DNA of 15,748 nucleotides from Rickettsiales bacterium. GTDB lineage: Bacteria; Pseudomonadota; Alphaproteobacteria; Methylaequorales; Methylaequoraceae. The stretch's first letter is position 1. Each line of letters opens with the position of its first letter. The DNA is taken from assembly GCA_002710765.1 (NCBI GenBank), contig PALK01000008.1, forward strand, positions 18,547 to 34,294. Direction: 5' to 3'. The notes under the pieces were generated by a model. The model was not told the DNA's origin. It searched no databases and saw nothing but the letters and a program-made list of their open reading frames with translations. Positions 1 to 9,041 of this stretch are shown one piece after another. The position numbers and the translations under genes were made by a program.

Positions 1-708
1 AAGATTGTTTGGGAAAGGTAAGGAATCAGTTTTTGCTTTTTGAATTTTCTTCAAAATAGTATCAGACGAGTCAGTTAAATTTATTCTTGAAAAGTCTGAA
101 GGATCAGACTTACTCATCTTATTCTCTCCATTTCTTAAGCTCATTACTCGAGTTGCATTGCCGGTAATTATTGGATCAGGAATAGGAAAAAAATTTACTT
201 TATAGTGTCTATTAAAACTTTGTGCAATATTTCTGCATAATTCAAGGTGTTGTTTTTGATCATCTCCAACAGGAACATTTGTTGATTTATAGAGTAAAAT
301 ATCAGCTGCCATAAGGATTGGATATGAATAAAGGCCAAGAGGTGCTTTTTCCTTATTTTTTCCAGCCTTATCTTTAAATTGAGTCATTCTGTTTAACCAG
401 CCTATTGGCGTGTGACAACTCAAAAGCCATGCTAATTCACTATGACCGGACACAGATGATTGATTAAAAATTATACTTTTTTTAGGATTTATACCAGAAG
501 CAATATAAGCTGCAGCAATATCTAAGGAATTGTCTTTTATTTGTTTGCAGTTTTCAGGAACGGTAAGAGCATGAAGATCAACTATACAAAAAATACAATC
601 AGACTTCTCTTGTAACTTTATCCAGTTTTTAATTGCTCCAAGATAATTACCTAAATGAAGATTACCTGTTGGCTGAACACCTGAAAAAATTAGTTCATTT
701 GGTTTGAT
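1..708 (-). CDS. trpS: Tryptophanyl-tRNA synthetase, N-terminal 236 residues (3' end outside window)
   Basis: Class I aminoacyl-tRNA synthetase that charges tRNA-Trp with tryptophan in the cytoplasm. The translation shows FSGVQPTGN at residues 8-16, then LHLGN (the HIGH-type ATP-binding signature) at 17-21, and the KMSKS loop at 197-201, very close to its place in E. coli TrpS. About 236 residues of a roughly 330-350 residue family are present; the rest lies left of base 1. The start is unusual. The frame is closed upstream by a TAG at 718-720, and no ATG, GTG or TTG occurs between that stop and the HIGH motif. The best start is ATC at 706-708, six bases after AGGAG (715-719), giving an N terminus (M)[11 protein letters not shown] of normal length. 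ATT at 688-690 is a weaker option. A one-base deletion after the ATG at 696-698 is the main alternative. The gene overlaps the murJ 3' end by 14 bases and is probably co-transcribed with it. Identity is very secure; the start is not. Confidence 0.95.
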   Translation of the reverse strand, partial: MKPNELIFSGVQPTGNLHLGNYLGAIKNWIKLQEKSDCIFCIVDLHALTVPENCKQIKDNSLDIAAAYIASGINPKKSIIFNQSSVSGHSELAWLLSCHTPIGWLNRMTQFKDKAGKNKEKAPLGLYSYPILMAADILLYKSTNVPVGDDQKQHLELCRNIAQSFNRHYKVNFFPIPDPIITGNATRVMSLRNGENKMSKSDPSDFSRINLTDSSDTILKKIQKAKTDSLPFPNNL

Positions 709-2287
709 TTTTCTCTCCTAATCTAAAATTAAATAAATAAAAAGCTTTAAGAAAATATAATAAAATTAGATATATAAAGGAACCAAAAATAATAAGACCT
801 AAAACCAAAAGGATTTGTTCATTAAAATGGTTGTTAATTTGTGCTTCTAAAAAATAATTACTCAAAATATAATAAATTATAAATCCCATAATTCCAGATG
901 CTAAAATACTTTTTAATAAAACTTTAAATGTTTCTGCATGCAAAGTGATAAATTTTTTTTTATTTGATAAAAATAACAAAATCAAAAAATTAAACCATGA
1001 AGAGATTGAAGTGGCAATAGCTAAACCGACATGCAAATAACTTTTTATAAGTATTAGATTTAGAGTAAGGTTAATTATCATAGCGATTATCGCAACATAA
1101 ACAGGTGTTTTAGGATCTTCCCTACTAAAGAATGATACAGCAAGAATTTTTACAAATATAAAAGCAGGCAAACCTATGCAAAAGGCCTTAAGTGCATCAC
1201 TAGTTAGCTTTGCATTATTTATTGTAAATTCCCCCCTTACGAATAAAACATTAGTTATTAAATCTGATAAAAAGATTAATCCTATTGAAGCGGGTATTGA
1301 AAAAATTATTCCTATTTGGAGACAATAGTTACTACTTTTACTCGCCTCATCAAAAGCTTTTTCTTTTATTTGTTTGGATAAAATAGGCAGTAATGCGGTA
1401 CTAAGTGCAATGCCAATTACTCCCAGCGGTAATTGATTTACTCTATCTGCAAAATATAGGTATGAAATTGAACCATCAGGTAGGGTTGATGCTAAAATCA
1501 TATCAATCAAAAGATTAAGTTGATATACTCCGTTTCCTAATGCAGCAGGAATAAACAAATAAAGTAGTTTTTTTGCATCTTCACTTAAATTTGAAAAATT
1601 GAAAAACGTAAAATCATTTAATTTTAGTTTAACATTGTTTTTTTTAAGATTATAAATCAACCATATTAATTGAACTAAACCTGCAAACGAAATTGAAAAA
1701 GCTAAATGCATAGAAATAGTTTCTTGATTAGAACTAAAAAAATCGCTACTTAATAACGCAGTTAACATTGAAAGATTTAAAATTACTGGAATAAATGCCA
1801 TTGCAGCAAATTTACTCATTGTATTCAGATACCCACCAATTAAGGAAGACAAACAAATAAATAATAGAAATGGAAAGGTTATTCTTGATAATTCAACAGT
1901 TAACTGAAATTTTTGAAAGTTTTCTTCGAAGCCTGGTGCAACCATAGAAATTATAAAAGGCATAAAGATTTCAAAGATTATCAAAAAGGGTAATAAGATT
2001 GAAAAGATAATTGATAATACTTGTGATAAAAATTGATTAGATTTACTAATACCATATTTTACTTTTATTCCGGAAATAACTGGAATAAAAGCTGAATTCA
2101 TTGCTCCTTCAGCAAAAAGTCTCCTGAAAAGATTGGGAAGTTTAAAAGAAACAAAAAAGGCATCAGATATAAAACTAGCCCCTAGCAATCTTGCAATTAA
2201 AAGATCTCTGAAATAACCAAGAATTCTACTTAGAAAAGTTAGAGAACCAATAGTTGATATAATTTTTAAAAACAATTTAGTTCCCAC
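695..2287 (-). CDS. murJ: Lipid II flippase MurJ (MviN)
   Basis: Inner-membrane MOP-superfamily flippase that moves lipid II across the cytoplasmic membrane for peptidoglycan synthesis. The protein is about 526-530 residues and almost wholly hydrophobic, compatible with the 14 membrane helices of the family. The N-terminal block SRILGYFRD aligns with SRVLGFARD of E. coli MurJ and carries the two arginines corresponding to R18 and R24. The following [19 protein letters not shown] block is the usual MurJ signature. Two starts are possible: GTG at 2285-2287, overlapping the glnD stop by 11 bases, and TTG at 2273-2275. I slightly prefer TTG because it follows a GTGGGA sequence at good spacing and gives an N terminus ([10 protein letters not shown]) matching E. 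coli MurJ nearly residue for residue. Either way translation is likely coupled to glnD. The gene ends at TGA 695-697, inside trpS. Confidence 0.95.
   Translation of the reverse strand: MGTKLFLKIISTIGSLTFLSRILGYFRDLLIARLLGASFISDAFFVSFKLPNLFRRLFAEGAMNSAFIPVISGIKVKYGISKSNQFLSQVLSIIFSILLPFLIIFEIFMPFIISMVAPGFEENFQKFQLTVELSRITFPFLLFICLSSLIGGYLNTMSKFAAMAFIPVILNLSMLTALLSSDFFSSNQETISMHLAFSISFAGLVQLIWLIYNLKKNNVKLKLNDFTFFNFSNLSEDAKKLLYLFIPAALGNGVYQLNLLIDMILASTLPDGSISYLYFADRVNQLPLGVIGIALSTALLPILSKQIKEKAFDEASKSSNYCLQIGIIFSIPASIGLIFLSDLITNVLFVRGEFTINNAKLTSDALKAFCIGLPAFIFVKILAVSFFSREDPKTPVYVAIIAMIINLTLNLILIKSYLHVGLAIATSISSWFNFLILLFLSNKKKFITLHAETFKVLLKSILASGIMGFIIYYILSNYFLEAQINNHFNEQILLVLGLIIFGSFIYLILLYFLKAFYLFNFRLGEKNQTK
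713..719 (-). promoter_or_regulatory. Shine-Dalgarno sequence of trpS, inside murJ
   Basis: Read on the minus strand this is AGGAGAG, one of the few strong Shine-Dalgarno sequences in the window. AGGAG ends six bases before the ATC at 706-708, which is ideal spacing. It stands 16 bases before the ATG at 696-698, which is too far for normal use. It therefore favours the non-standard ATC start for trpS. Confidence 0.55.
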
Positions 2288-4907
2288 TTAAAATTTGTTT
2301 TCTAATTGATCTTTTAATTATTTTAATTTCTTCTGACTTAATAATTTTAAAACCAAAAATATTTCTAACATAAAATGTATCTTCAATATAATCCACAAAA
2401 GTTGATATTTTAGCTGTTGACACAACAATTTCTTTTTCCAATAAAACCATCAGTATATCGTATAGTAAAAAATCTCTATCATTAGTAGAAACTTTTATAA
2501 TAGTGTATGTTTTGGATGAATTATTATCAATTGTAATAGTTGTTTTTCTATCAAAAATTTTTAAATTATTTTGTCTCTGTTTGTCGGCTAAATTTTTTTT
2601 GAAATTTTTAGTGTTGAGTGTTTTTAATTTCTCCCCCAAAATCTTTTTTTTCTTTTCAAGATCATTTATATTAAGCTTTAGGTTTTCTTTTACAGATAAC
2701 TTAAATGTATCAACTACTGTATTATTCTCTAGAGTGAAAATTCTTGCCTCAAGAACATTCATATCTGATGAAATAACTGCGGCTATGACATCAAGTAAAA
2801 AATTTCTTCTATCATTAGCTACTATTGTTAAATCAAATAATCCAGAGTTCTGAAAACTTATTGAAAAGTCTATGTCCTTAATTTTTTCACTACCTTTAAA
2901 AAAGTTATCAATTTGTGATGCAATTTTTTTTGGTGTTTGAAGTAACCAAAAACTTGGATAAGTAATAGAACAAAATTTTTTATATGATACCTCAGAATGA
3001 GTGATCAGATTTTGCATTACCTCTTTTTTAATTGTATTTATCTTTTTATTAAGTTGGCTGTTTGTATCAGGCGTTATAATTTCTTTTTCACATTTCTTAT
3101 ATAACTTTTGAAGAAGAATTGATTTCCAGTCATTCCATATATCATCATTTACTGCGTGAATATCTACAACTGTTAAAAGATATAAAAACTTCAGTCTATC
3201 AATAGTATTAACCTTCTGAACAAATTTCTTAATGACAGAAATATCTTCAATATCTTTATTAAAAGCAAATTCACTATATATTGAGTGATTATTTACCAAC
3301 CAAATAATTTCATCCTTATCTTCTAGACCCATTCTTTTTGATATTTTTTCAGCTATTCTAGTTCCTTTTTTTTCATGATTTCCCCCAAGCCCTTTTCCTA
3401 TGTCGTGTAAAAGAACTGCAAAAAAAAGAGGAACTTTATTTGAAATTAGATTAAGTAATGATTTTGCAAAAACTAAGTTTTTTTGAATATTCTTTTCTGT
3501 TTTTATTTTTTTTAAAAAGTAAATTGCTCTAAGCGTGTGTTGGTCAACAGTATAAACATGATAACGATCAAATTGAGACTGAGATAAGATATTTTTAAAC
3601 TCTGGTATAATTTTAGATAAAATACCAATATCATTAAGCATCTCAAGAGTAAATTTATCATTTGAATCAGTAAGAATTTCAATAAATAATTTATTTAACC
3701 TACTTTCCGGTGATAAGTTTATTTTTATCTTTTTAGACCAATCAAAAATGAATCTTTTTGTATTTGGATGTAAAGGAACTTTATACTTATAAGAGTCATG
3801 AAATATTTTAAAAAAGTTTTCATAATTATTTAAGAAAATTTTTTTTTTTTCGATTACAATATAACTATTTTCAATAGAAATACCTGCTGTTATAAAATCT
3901 TTTTTTAAATAATTAGGATCTTTATCACTTAATATACTTGCTGCTACAATGAAATTAGCTAGATTTTTAATATTTTTAATTTGTAGGAAGTAATGTTTCA
4001 TAAGCCTTTCTACACCAAGAGTAGAATTTCTAGTCTTATAATTCATTTTTTCAGAGATAATCTTTTGAAGTTCAAAAGTAAGCCTTTCATTTGGTCTTTT
4101 GCTTAGATAATGAAGGTAACAACGGATTGTTAAAATGAAATCTAAAGATTTTTTAATTTTATAAGACTCAGATTTTGAAATAAATTTTTTCTTACTTATC
4201 TTTGAAAGTTCGTTTGTATTTTTCTTAGTCTTAAATATCCAAAATAATATATTAATATCTCTAAGTCCTCCGATACATTCTTTAATATTTGGTTCAAGTA
4301 AATATGAATTATTCCTTTTATTAATTAATCTTTTTTGTCTTTCCAAACTTTTTATTTTGATAAAATTATTTTTTGTGTCACTTTTAAAGTAACTATCAAT
4401 TTCATTTCTTACTACTTTAAATAATGCTTCATCTCCATATATTTTTCTGTAGTCGAGAATAGATGTTTGGGTTACATGATCATCACTACTAATATTCTTA
4501 AAATCAATAATATCTTTAATGATATGACCAACTTTAAAACCCATGTCCCATAAAGCATAAAGTATTTCTTTGATAGAATTTTCAATTTTTTTATAAGGTG
4601 TTTTTGACTGCTTTGCTGGAACAAATAAAATATCTAAATCTGAATAAGGCGCTAATTGTCTTCTACCATAACCTCCAATAGCGCATATTAATAGATCACT
4701 TTTCTTTAGAGCTTTTTTATTTATTTGTACTCTAAATATAGCAGAGACTAAATCATCAGTTGAATCTGAAATGTGTTTACAAGTTTCAAAACCATTATTA
4801 TTTTTTAGAAAATTCGATTTGATTTGTATTTGTATTTCATCAAATCGTTTTTTGTAAACATTTAAGTTTTTAAATTTTTGAATATTCAAAGTTTTATTAG
4901 TATTCAA
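2277..4907 (-). CDS. glnD: Bifunctional PII uridylyltransferase / uridylyl-removing enzyme GlnD
   Basis: Cytoplasmic nitrogen sensor that uridylylates and deuridylylates PII proteins according to glutamine level. All domains are visible in the 876 residues. The nucleotidyltransferase core has GGYGRR at 78-83 and the catalytic SDLD at 89-92. The family block EPNIKECIGGLRD lies at 205-217. The HD uridylyl-removing domain has H457, HD at 501-502, H511 and H541. Two ACT domains sit at about 690-740 and 800-850 and would sense glutamine. The length is close to that of other GlnD proteins. The start is TTG at 4905-4907, supported by AAGG seven bases upstream, and the gene begins 14 bases after the mutS stop. 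A run of twelve A residues (minus strand, 3839-3850) encodes the Glu-Lys-Lys-Lys-Ile stretch near residues 353-357. The gene implies a PII protein elsewhere in the genome. Confidence 0.96.
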   Translation of the reverse strand: MNTNKTLNIQKFKNLNVYKKRFDEIQIQIKSNFLKNNNGFETCKHISDSTDDLVSAIFRVQINKKALKKSDLLICAIGGYGRRQLAPYSDLDILFVPAKQSKTPYKKIENSIKEILYALWDMGFKVGHIIKDIIDFKNISSDDHVTQTSILDYRKIYGDEALFKVVRNEIDSYFKSDTKNNFIKIKSLERQKRLINKRNNSYLLEPNIKECIGGLRDINILFWIFKTKKNTNELSKISKKKFISKSESYKIKKSLDFILTIRCYLHYLSKRPNERLTFELQKIISEKMNYKTRNSTLGVERLMKHYFLQIKNIKNLANFIVAASILSDKDPNYLKKDFITAGISIENSYIVIEKKKIFLNNYENFFKIFHDSYKYKVPLHPNTKRFIFDWSKKIKINLSPESRLNKLFIEILTDSNDKFTLEMLNDIGILSKIIPEFKNILSQSQFDRYHVYTVDQHTLRAIYFLKKIKTEKNIQKNLVFAKSLLNLISNKVPLFFAVLLHDIGKGLGGNHEKKGTRIAEKISKRMGLEDKDEIIWLVNNHSIYSEFAFNKDIEDISVIKKFVQKVNTIDRLKFLYLLTVVDIHAVNDDIWNDWKSILLQKLYKKCEKEIITPDTNSQLNKKINTIKKEVMQNLITHSEVSYKKFCSITYPSFWLLQTPKKIASQIDNFFKGSEKIKDIDFSISFQNSGLFDLTIVANDRRNFLLDVIAAVISSDMNVLEARIFTLENNTVVDTFKLSVKENLKLNINDLEKKKKILGEKLKTLNTKNFKKNLADKQRQNNLKIFDRKTTITIDNNSSKTYTIIKVSTNDRDFLLYDILMVLLEKEIVVSTAKISTFVDYIEDTFYVRNIFGFKIIKSEEIKIIKRSIRKQILSGN

Positions 4908-4921
4908 TCTTAAGCCTTGAT

Positions 4922-7615
4922 TTATTTATTTGACAATTTTTTTTTTAAACTATAGAGAAGCTCGAGAGCTTCCTTCGGATTAATCTCATCAGGATTAATT
5001 TTTTTGAGTAATCTAAATATCTCCTGTTTTTTATGAGCGTTTTCATCATCTTCAAATTCAAAATATTCATCTTTGTTTTTTACATCCTTTTTTTGAAAAG
5101 TTTTTTCAGATAAATTTTTGAGTACTTCCGAAGCTCTTTTGATTATTGAATCCTGAATTCCTGCTAATTTAGCAACATGAAGTCCAAATGAACTTTTAGA
5201 AATACCATCAATAACCTTGTATAAAAAAATAATATTCCCTTGCCACTCATCTATTTGCATAGTTTTTAAACTTATACTTGGGAATCTTTTTTTCAAATAT
5301 GTTAACTCTTTGTAATGTGTTGCAAAAAAAGTTAAACATTTTTTCTTTAAAATAATAAATTCTAATATTGCCCATGCTATAGATAATCCATCATTTGTTG
5401 ATGTTCCTCTTCCTAATTCGTCTAAAATAATCAGAGAGTTTGTTGTTGCTCCATTTAAAATTCTTGCAGTTTCTACCATTTCTGTCATGAAAGTAGAAAG
5501 ACCTTTAGATAAGTCATCTGAGGCACCCACCCGCGTAAATACTTTGTCGATAATTTTTATATCCACAGATTTAGCTGGAACGTAACAACCTATTTGACTC
5601 ATTATACAAATTATTGCAACTTGTCTAAGAAACGTACTTTTGCCAGCCATATTAGGACCAGTCATTAGCCAAGTTTCTTTATCTATTTCTATTTCACAAT
5701 CATTTGGTGTAAATTGCTTTTCTTCAAGTATTAGACTTTCCTCCACAACTGGGTGTCTACCTTGTTTAATTGAAAGCTTTTTTCCTCCAGAAAAAGTGGG
5801 TCTAATATAATTTCTTTGTCTAGAAATGAATGCATAATTATTCATTACATCAATATATGCAATATTATTACTTGTTCGATTTATAAGAGCATTATTTTCA
5901 AGAATTTTTTTACAAATTTTAAAGTATATTTCTTTTTCTAATTCTATTGCTTTAATTTCTGATTGTTCTATTTCAAGGGATATTTTTTTTAATTCATCAG
6001 TTTGAAAACGTGCAGCATGAAGAGTATTCTGGATTAAATAAAATTTTTTTTCTGAACAGTTTAAAAGTTTATCTGAATTTTTATTTGTAACCTCAATAAA
6101 GTATCCATGAAAATTATTGAATTTTATTTTAAGACTATTTAGGTTTGATAATGTTGAATAATCAATTTGCAGATTTAAAATTTTTTTCTTTTGAATATCT
6201 TTTATATTTCTTAATTCATCTAGATGTAAATTAACATTTGATCTTATTACATTCCCTTCTTGAAGGGAAATTGGTGGTTCAGTCTCTATATTTTTTTCTA
6301 TTAATTTTTGAAGAGAAGATAATTCATCAATATTTTTCTTAGAGGGTAATAGTTTTTTTAAAGTTAAATTTTTTGAAAATTCAATAACTGTGAAGACTTT
6401 AATACTTTTTTTTATAAAATTTAAAACATTAATTAGATCTCTTGGATTACGTAATTTAGCACTTACTCGAGACAATGATCTTTCAACATCTGGTATACCT
6501 TTTATTAATTCTCTTATTTTTTCAATTAGTGAATTTTCGTTAATTAGATGTTCAACAAAATTTTGTCTTTTTTGAATTTCACTTATACTTAATAGAGGAT
6601 TTTTAATTTGTTCTTTAAGCATTCTTGCTCCACACGCAGAAATTGTTTTATCTAAAACATCAATTAAGCTTCCTTTTCTTTCCCCATTTATTCTAGAAAA
6701 AATTTCTAAGCTTTGGCTTGAAATTTTATCTACCTCCATAAATTCTTCATCTTTAATGATGTTGATGTTCAAGATATTTGGTACATTATCTTTTTGGGTT
6801 AAATAAAGATAATCAATCAGAGCACCTGCAGAACAAATATCAGAGTCTTCTAAATCTCCCAGAGATCTGGTGTTAGAGACTTTAAAAAAATTTTGAATTT
6901 TTGTATTATTATTTTTTAGATCAAAAGATGTTGAGTGAATTAGGGTAATTTTATTTTTCCAATTCTTTAGTTCTTCTTTAATAAGTAAATTATTAATTAT
7001 TTCTTCTGAGGTAATTATTTCTCCAGGATCAATTTTGTATAATAATTCACTTAGGTCCTGTCTTAGTGAACTATTTTTTAAATTTTTTGTTTTAAAAATA
7101 CCAATTGTCATATCACACCAAGAAACACTCCCTTCACCATTTTTAATATAAATACTTGTCAAAAAATTGTATTTTTTAGAGTCTAATAATGGTTCTTCAA
7201 GTATAGTTCCAGGAGTTATAATTCTGACTACATCTCTTTCAAAAATTTTTTGATTTTTTTTTTGATTTTTTATTGATTCACTTTTTTTTTCTAGTTGTTC
7301 TGCTATGGCGACTTTAAACCCTAATTTTATTAATCTTGATAAATATGTTTGTGCAGAATGAGCGGGAACCCCACACATAGGTATATCTTTATTATTTAGT
7401 TTTCCTCTTTTGGTTAATGCAATACCTAATTGCTGGGAAGCTATCTTTGCATCATCAAAAAAAAGCTCGTAAAAATCACCCATTCTATAGAATAAAAGAT
7501 AATTTTGATGTCTTCTTTTTACTTCGAGATATTGCGACATCATTGGAGTAGGTTTGGAATTCATTTTTTCCTTTTTTTTTGGTAAATCAATTAAACTTTG
7601 CTGTTTTAGTTGCAT
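4922..7615 (-). CDS. mutS: DNA mismatch repair protein MutS
   Basis: Recognises mismatches and small loops and starts repair with MutL. The numbering here is for the 897-residue form. The mismatch-contacting F-Y-E triad lies at 48-50 in RMGDFYELF. The core and clamp domains span the middle. The ABC-type ATPase has Walker A GPNMAGKST at 653-661 and Walker B LIILDELGRGTST at 728-740, followed by the FATHY switch at 764-768. The C terminus ends in the family block NPKEALELLYSL. Two starts compete: ATG at 7613-7615, with no visible Shine-Dalgarno, and ATG at 7562-7564 (residue 18), preceded by AAGGA about four bases upstream. The second is as plausible, since the skipped residues are a lysine-rich tail that other MutS proteins need not have. 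It is the first gene of the minus-strand cluster. No mutL is in the window. Confidence 0.97.
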   Translation of the reverse strand: MQLKQQSLIDLPKKKEKMNSKPTPMMSQYLEVKRRHQNYLLFYRMGDFYELFFDDAKIASQQLGIALTKRGKLNNKDIPMCGVPAHSAQTYLSRLIKLGFKVAIAEQLEKKSESIKNQKKNQKIFERDVVRIITPGTILEEPLLDSKKYNFLTSIYIKNGEGSVSWCDMTIGIFKTKNLKNSSLRQDLSELLYKIDPGEIITSEEIINNLLIKEELKNWKNKITLIHSTSFDLKNNNTKIQNFFKVSNTRSLGDLEDSDICSAGALIDYLYLTQKDNVPNILNINIIKDEEFMEVDKISSQSLEIFSRINGERKGSLIDVLDKTISACGARMLKEQIKNPLLSISEIQKRQNFVEHLINENSLIEKIRELIKGIPDVERSLSRVSAKLRNPRDLINVLNFIKKSIKVFTVIEFSKNLTLKKLLPSKKNIDELSSLQKLIEKNIETEPPISLQEGNVIRSNVNLHLDELRNIKDIQKKKILNLQIDYSTLSNLNSLKIKFNNFHGYFIEVTNKNSDKLLNCSEKKFYLIQNTLHAARFQTDELKKISLEIEQSEIKAIELEKEIYFKICKKILENNALINRTSNNIAYIDVMNNYAFISRQRNYIRPTFSGGKKLSIKQGRHPVVEESLILEEKQFTPNDCEIEIDKETWLMTGPNMAGKSTFLRQVAIICIMSQIGCYVPAKSVDIKIIDKVFTRVGASDDLSKGLSTFMTEMVETARILNGATTNSLIILDELGRGTSTNDGLSIAWAILEFIILKKKCLTFFATHYKELTYLKKRFPSISLKTMQIDEWQGNIIFLYKVIDGISKSSFGLHVAKLAGIQDSIIKRASEVLKNLSEKTFQKKDVKNKDEYFEFEDDENAHKKQEIFRLLKKINPDEINPKEALELLYSLKKKLSNK

Positions 7616-7626
7616 TATTTTATAAT
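7598..7626 (+). promoter_or_regulatory. Candidate sigma-70-type promoter for the PhoR-like kinase gene
   Basis: TTGCTG at 7598-7603 (three of six to the -35 consensus) is followed after exactly 17 bases by a perfect TATAAT at 7621-7626. Transcription would begin near 7633, leaving about 34 bases before the kinase ATG. The -35 lies inside the long form of mutS. Perfect -10 matches arise by chance in DNA this AT-rich, so confidence is moderate. Confidence 0.4.
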
Positions 7627-7666
7627 AAAAAAATCTAATTATGGCACATAATATTTAAACATCTTC

Positions 7667-8917
7667 ATGTATATTAACAAAGAAATTATTTATGTATTTT
7701 TGTTATTTTTTTTCGTTTTAGTTATTTTAGCTATTAGATTTTATTTAGACTTTTCAAAATTAAAAAAAATAATTAGAACACACAAAGGGAAAGAGTACAG
7801 TTCATCTATTTTTTTATTTTATCAACAGTTTGAAGAGGTGATTTATAATTTAAATAGAATAACAAAACGATTTAATAAAAGAATAATGGTAAGCAAGGTG
7901 AGAATTAAATTTTTTGAAAAATTCTATGCCTCATTCCCTGATCCAATAATAATTATTAACCAAGATTTTCAGGTTGTTGAATTAAATAGAAAAGCTGTAG
8001 AATTATTGGGCAATGAAGCTTTTAAAAAAAATATATTTTCTGTACTCCGAATTTCAGAACTTAAAGATTTAATTCACAAAACTCAAAAAACAAAAAAACC
8101 ATCTACGGCTTTTGTAAAGTTGGTTTATCCAAGTGAAAGAGTCTATAATATTTGGGTCTCACAAAGAAGAAAAGTTATAGATAGTAAACTTATTTTTATT
8201 AGACTATTTGACTCTACTGAAGAAAAAAAAATTCAATCCCTGCAATCAGAATTTATAGCCAATGTTAGTCATGAATTAAGAACCCCAATAGCATCAATTA
8301 GTGGATATTGTGAAACTCTTTTGACTAGCGCAAAGAATGACAAAAATGTACATGATAAATTTTTAAAAGTAATTAAGAAAGAAGCATCAAGAATGAGCTC
8401 TCTAGTGGGAGACTTATTATCTTTATCAAGAATTGAGAGAATTGAACATGCAAACCCAAAAGAAATAGTAGACATTTCATTTTTATTAAAAGAAATAAAA
8501 GAACTGACATTAAATTTATACAAGAAAAACAAAGTAATTATTAATTTTTTTTTATCAAGAAAAGTCTTAGAAGTTTACGGTGATTATAATGAACTTAAGC
8601 AAGTTTTTATTAATATAATTGAGAATGCTGTTAAACATGGAAAATCAGAAAAGCCAATAAAGGTAACTTTGTCAGATTTAAAAGATGAGGTGAAGGTTGC
8701 AATTAAGGACTTCGGAAAAGGAATAGATAAAGAACATATTCCAATGTTAACAAACAGATTTTATAGAGTAGATGAATCAAGATCCAGAAATAGTGAAAGT
8801 ACAGGTTTAGGATTATCAATCGTAAAACATATTCTTAATCATCATAATGGTAGATTAATAATAAACTCCATTCCTAATAAAGGTTCAGAATTTAGTGTAT
8901 TTTTAAGAAAGTGTTAG
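7667..8917 (+). CDS. phoR: PhoR-like membrane sensor histidine kinase
   Basis: Two-component sensor kinase, most like PhoR, which senses phosphate status and phosphorylates PhoB. The 416-residue protein starts with one membrane helix (about 8-27), then a linker and a PAS-like domain (about 83-180). The dimerisation/phosphoacceptor domain carries H202 in FIANVSHELRTPIASISGY. The ATPase domain has the N box FINIIENAVKHG with N320, the G1 box DFGKGI at 348-353, FYRVDESRSR at 365-374, and the G2 box STGLGLSIVK at 378-387. The DESRSR element and the short N terminus without a periplasmic sensor loop are PhoR-like. The start at 7667 is set by the membrane helix; no Shine-Dalgarno is seen. No phoB, phoU or pst gene lies beside it, which is unusual; the next gene is a porin with a candidate PHO box. 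Kinase is certain, PhoR probable. Confidence 0.85.
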   Translation: MYINKEIIYVFLLFFFVLVILAIRFYLDFSKLKKIIRTHKGKEYSSSIFLFYQQFEEVIYNLNRITKRFNKRIMVSKVRIKFFEKFYASFPDPIIIINQDFQVVELNRKAVELLGNEAFKKNIFSVLRISELKDLIHKTQKTKKPSTAFVKLVYPSERVYNIWVSQRRKVIDSKLIFIRLFDSTEEKKIQSLQSEFIANVSHELRTPIASISGYCETLLTSAKNDKNVHDKFLKVIKKEASRMSSLVGDLLSLSRIERIEHANPKEIVDISFLLKEIKELTLNLYKKNKVIINFFLSRKVLEVYGDYNELKQVFINIIENAVKHGKSEKPIKVTLSDLKDEVKVAIKDFGKGIDKEHIPMLTNRFYRVDESRSRNSESTGLGLSIVKHILNHHNGRLIINSIPNKGSEFSVFLRKC

Positions 8918-8961
8918 ACATCTTTGTTGTATTTTAGCAACTAGAATTATTAAAAAAAAAA

Positions 8962-8984
8962 ATGTCATCAAATTGCAATATAAC
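8962..8984 (+). promoter_or_regulatory. Candidate PHO box upstream of the porin gene
   Basis: Two adjacent 11-base units, TGTCATCAAAT (8963-8973) and TGCAATATAAC (8974-8984), repeat with the 11-base period of PhoB binding sites. The first half has the full TGTCAT core and the second keeps TG..AT. The site lies 58 bases before the porin ATG and just downstream of a PhoR-like kinase gene. The second half is degenerate, and no matrix scan could be run. Confidence 0.35.
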
Positions 8985-9041
8985 TTAACTAATTTTTAAA
9001 ACTCAATTTTTAAAATATTAATTTAGATTAGGGTTAAAAAA

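Noticed and set aside
2503..2853. Plus-strand open frame of 116 codons opposite glnD
   Set aside because: It lies opposite the conserved ACT-domain region of glnD, has a serine/phenylalanine-rich composition typical of antisense of lysine-rich genes, and resembles no protein family.
6390..6575. Plus-strand open frame of 61 codons opposite mutS
   Set aside because: It is antisense to conserved MutS sequence, with no ribosome binding site and no recognisable domain.
8269..8532. Minus-strand open frame of 87 codons opposite the histidine kinase
   Set aside because: It overlaps the H-box region of a clear kinase gene and shows no independent coding signal.
8918..8960. Possible terminator after the kinase gene (GTTG...CAAC followed by an A run)
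   Set aside because: The stem is only four base pairs and is followed by A rather than T, so it is not a convincing terminator on the plus strand.
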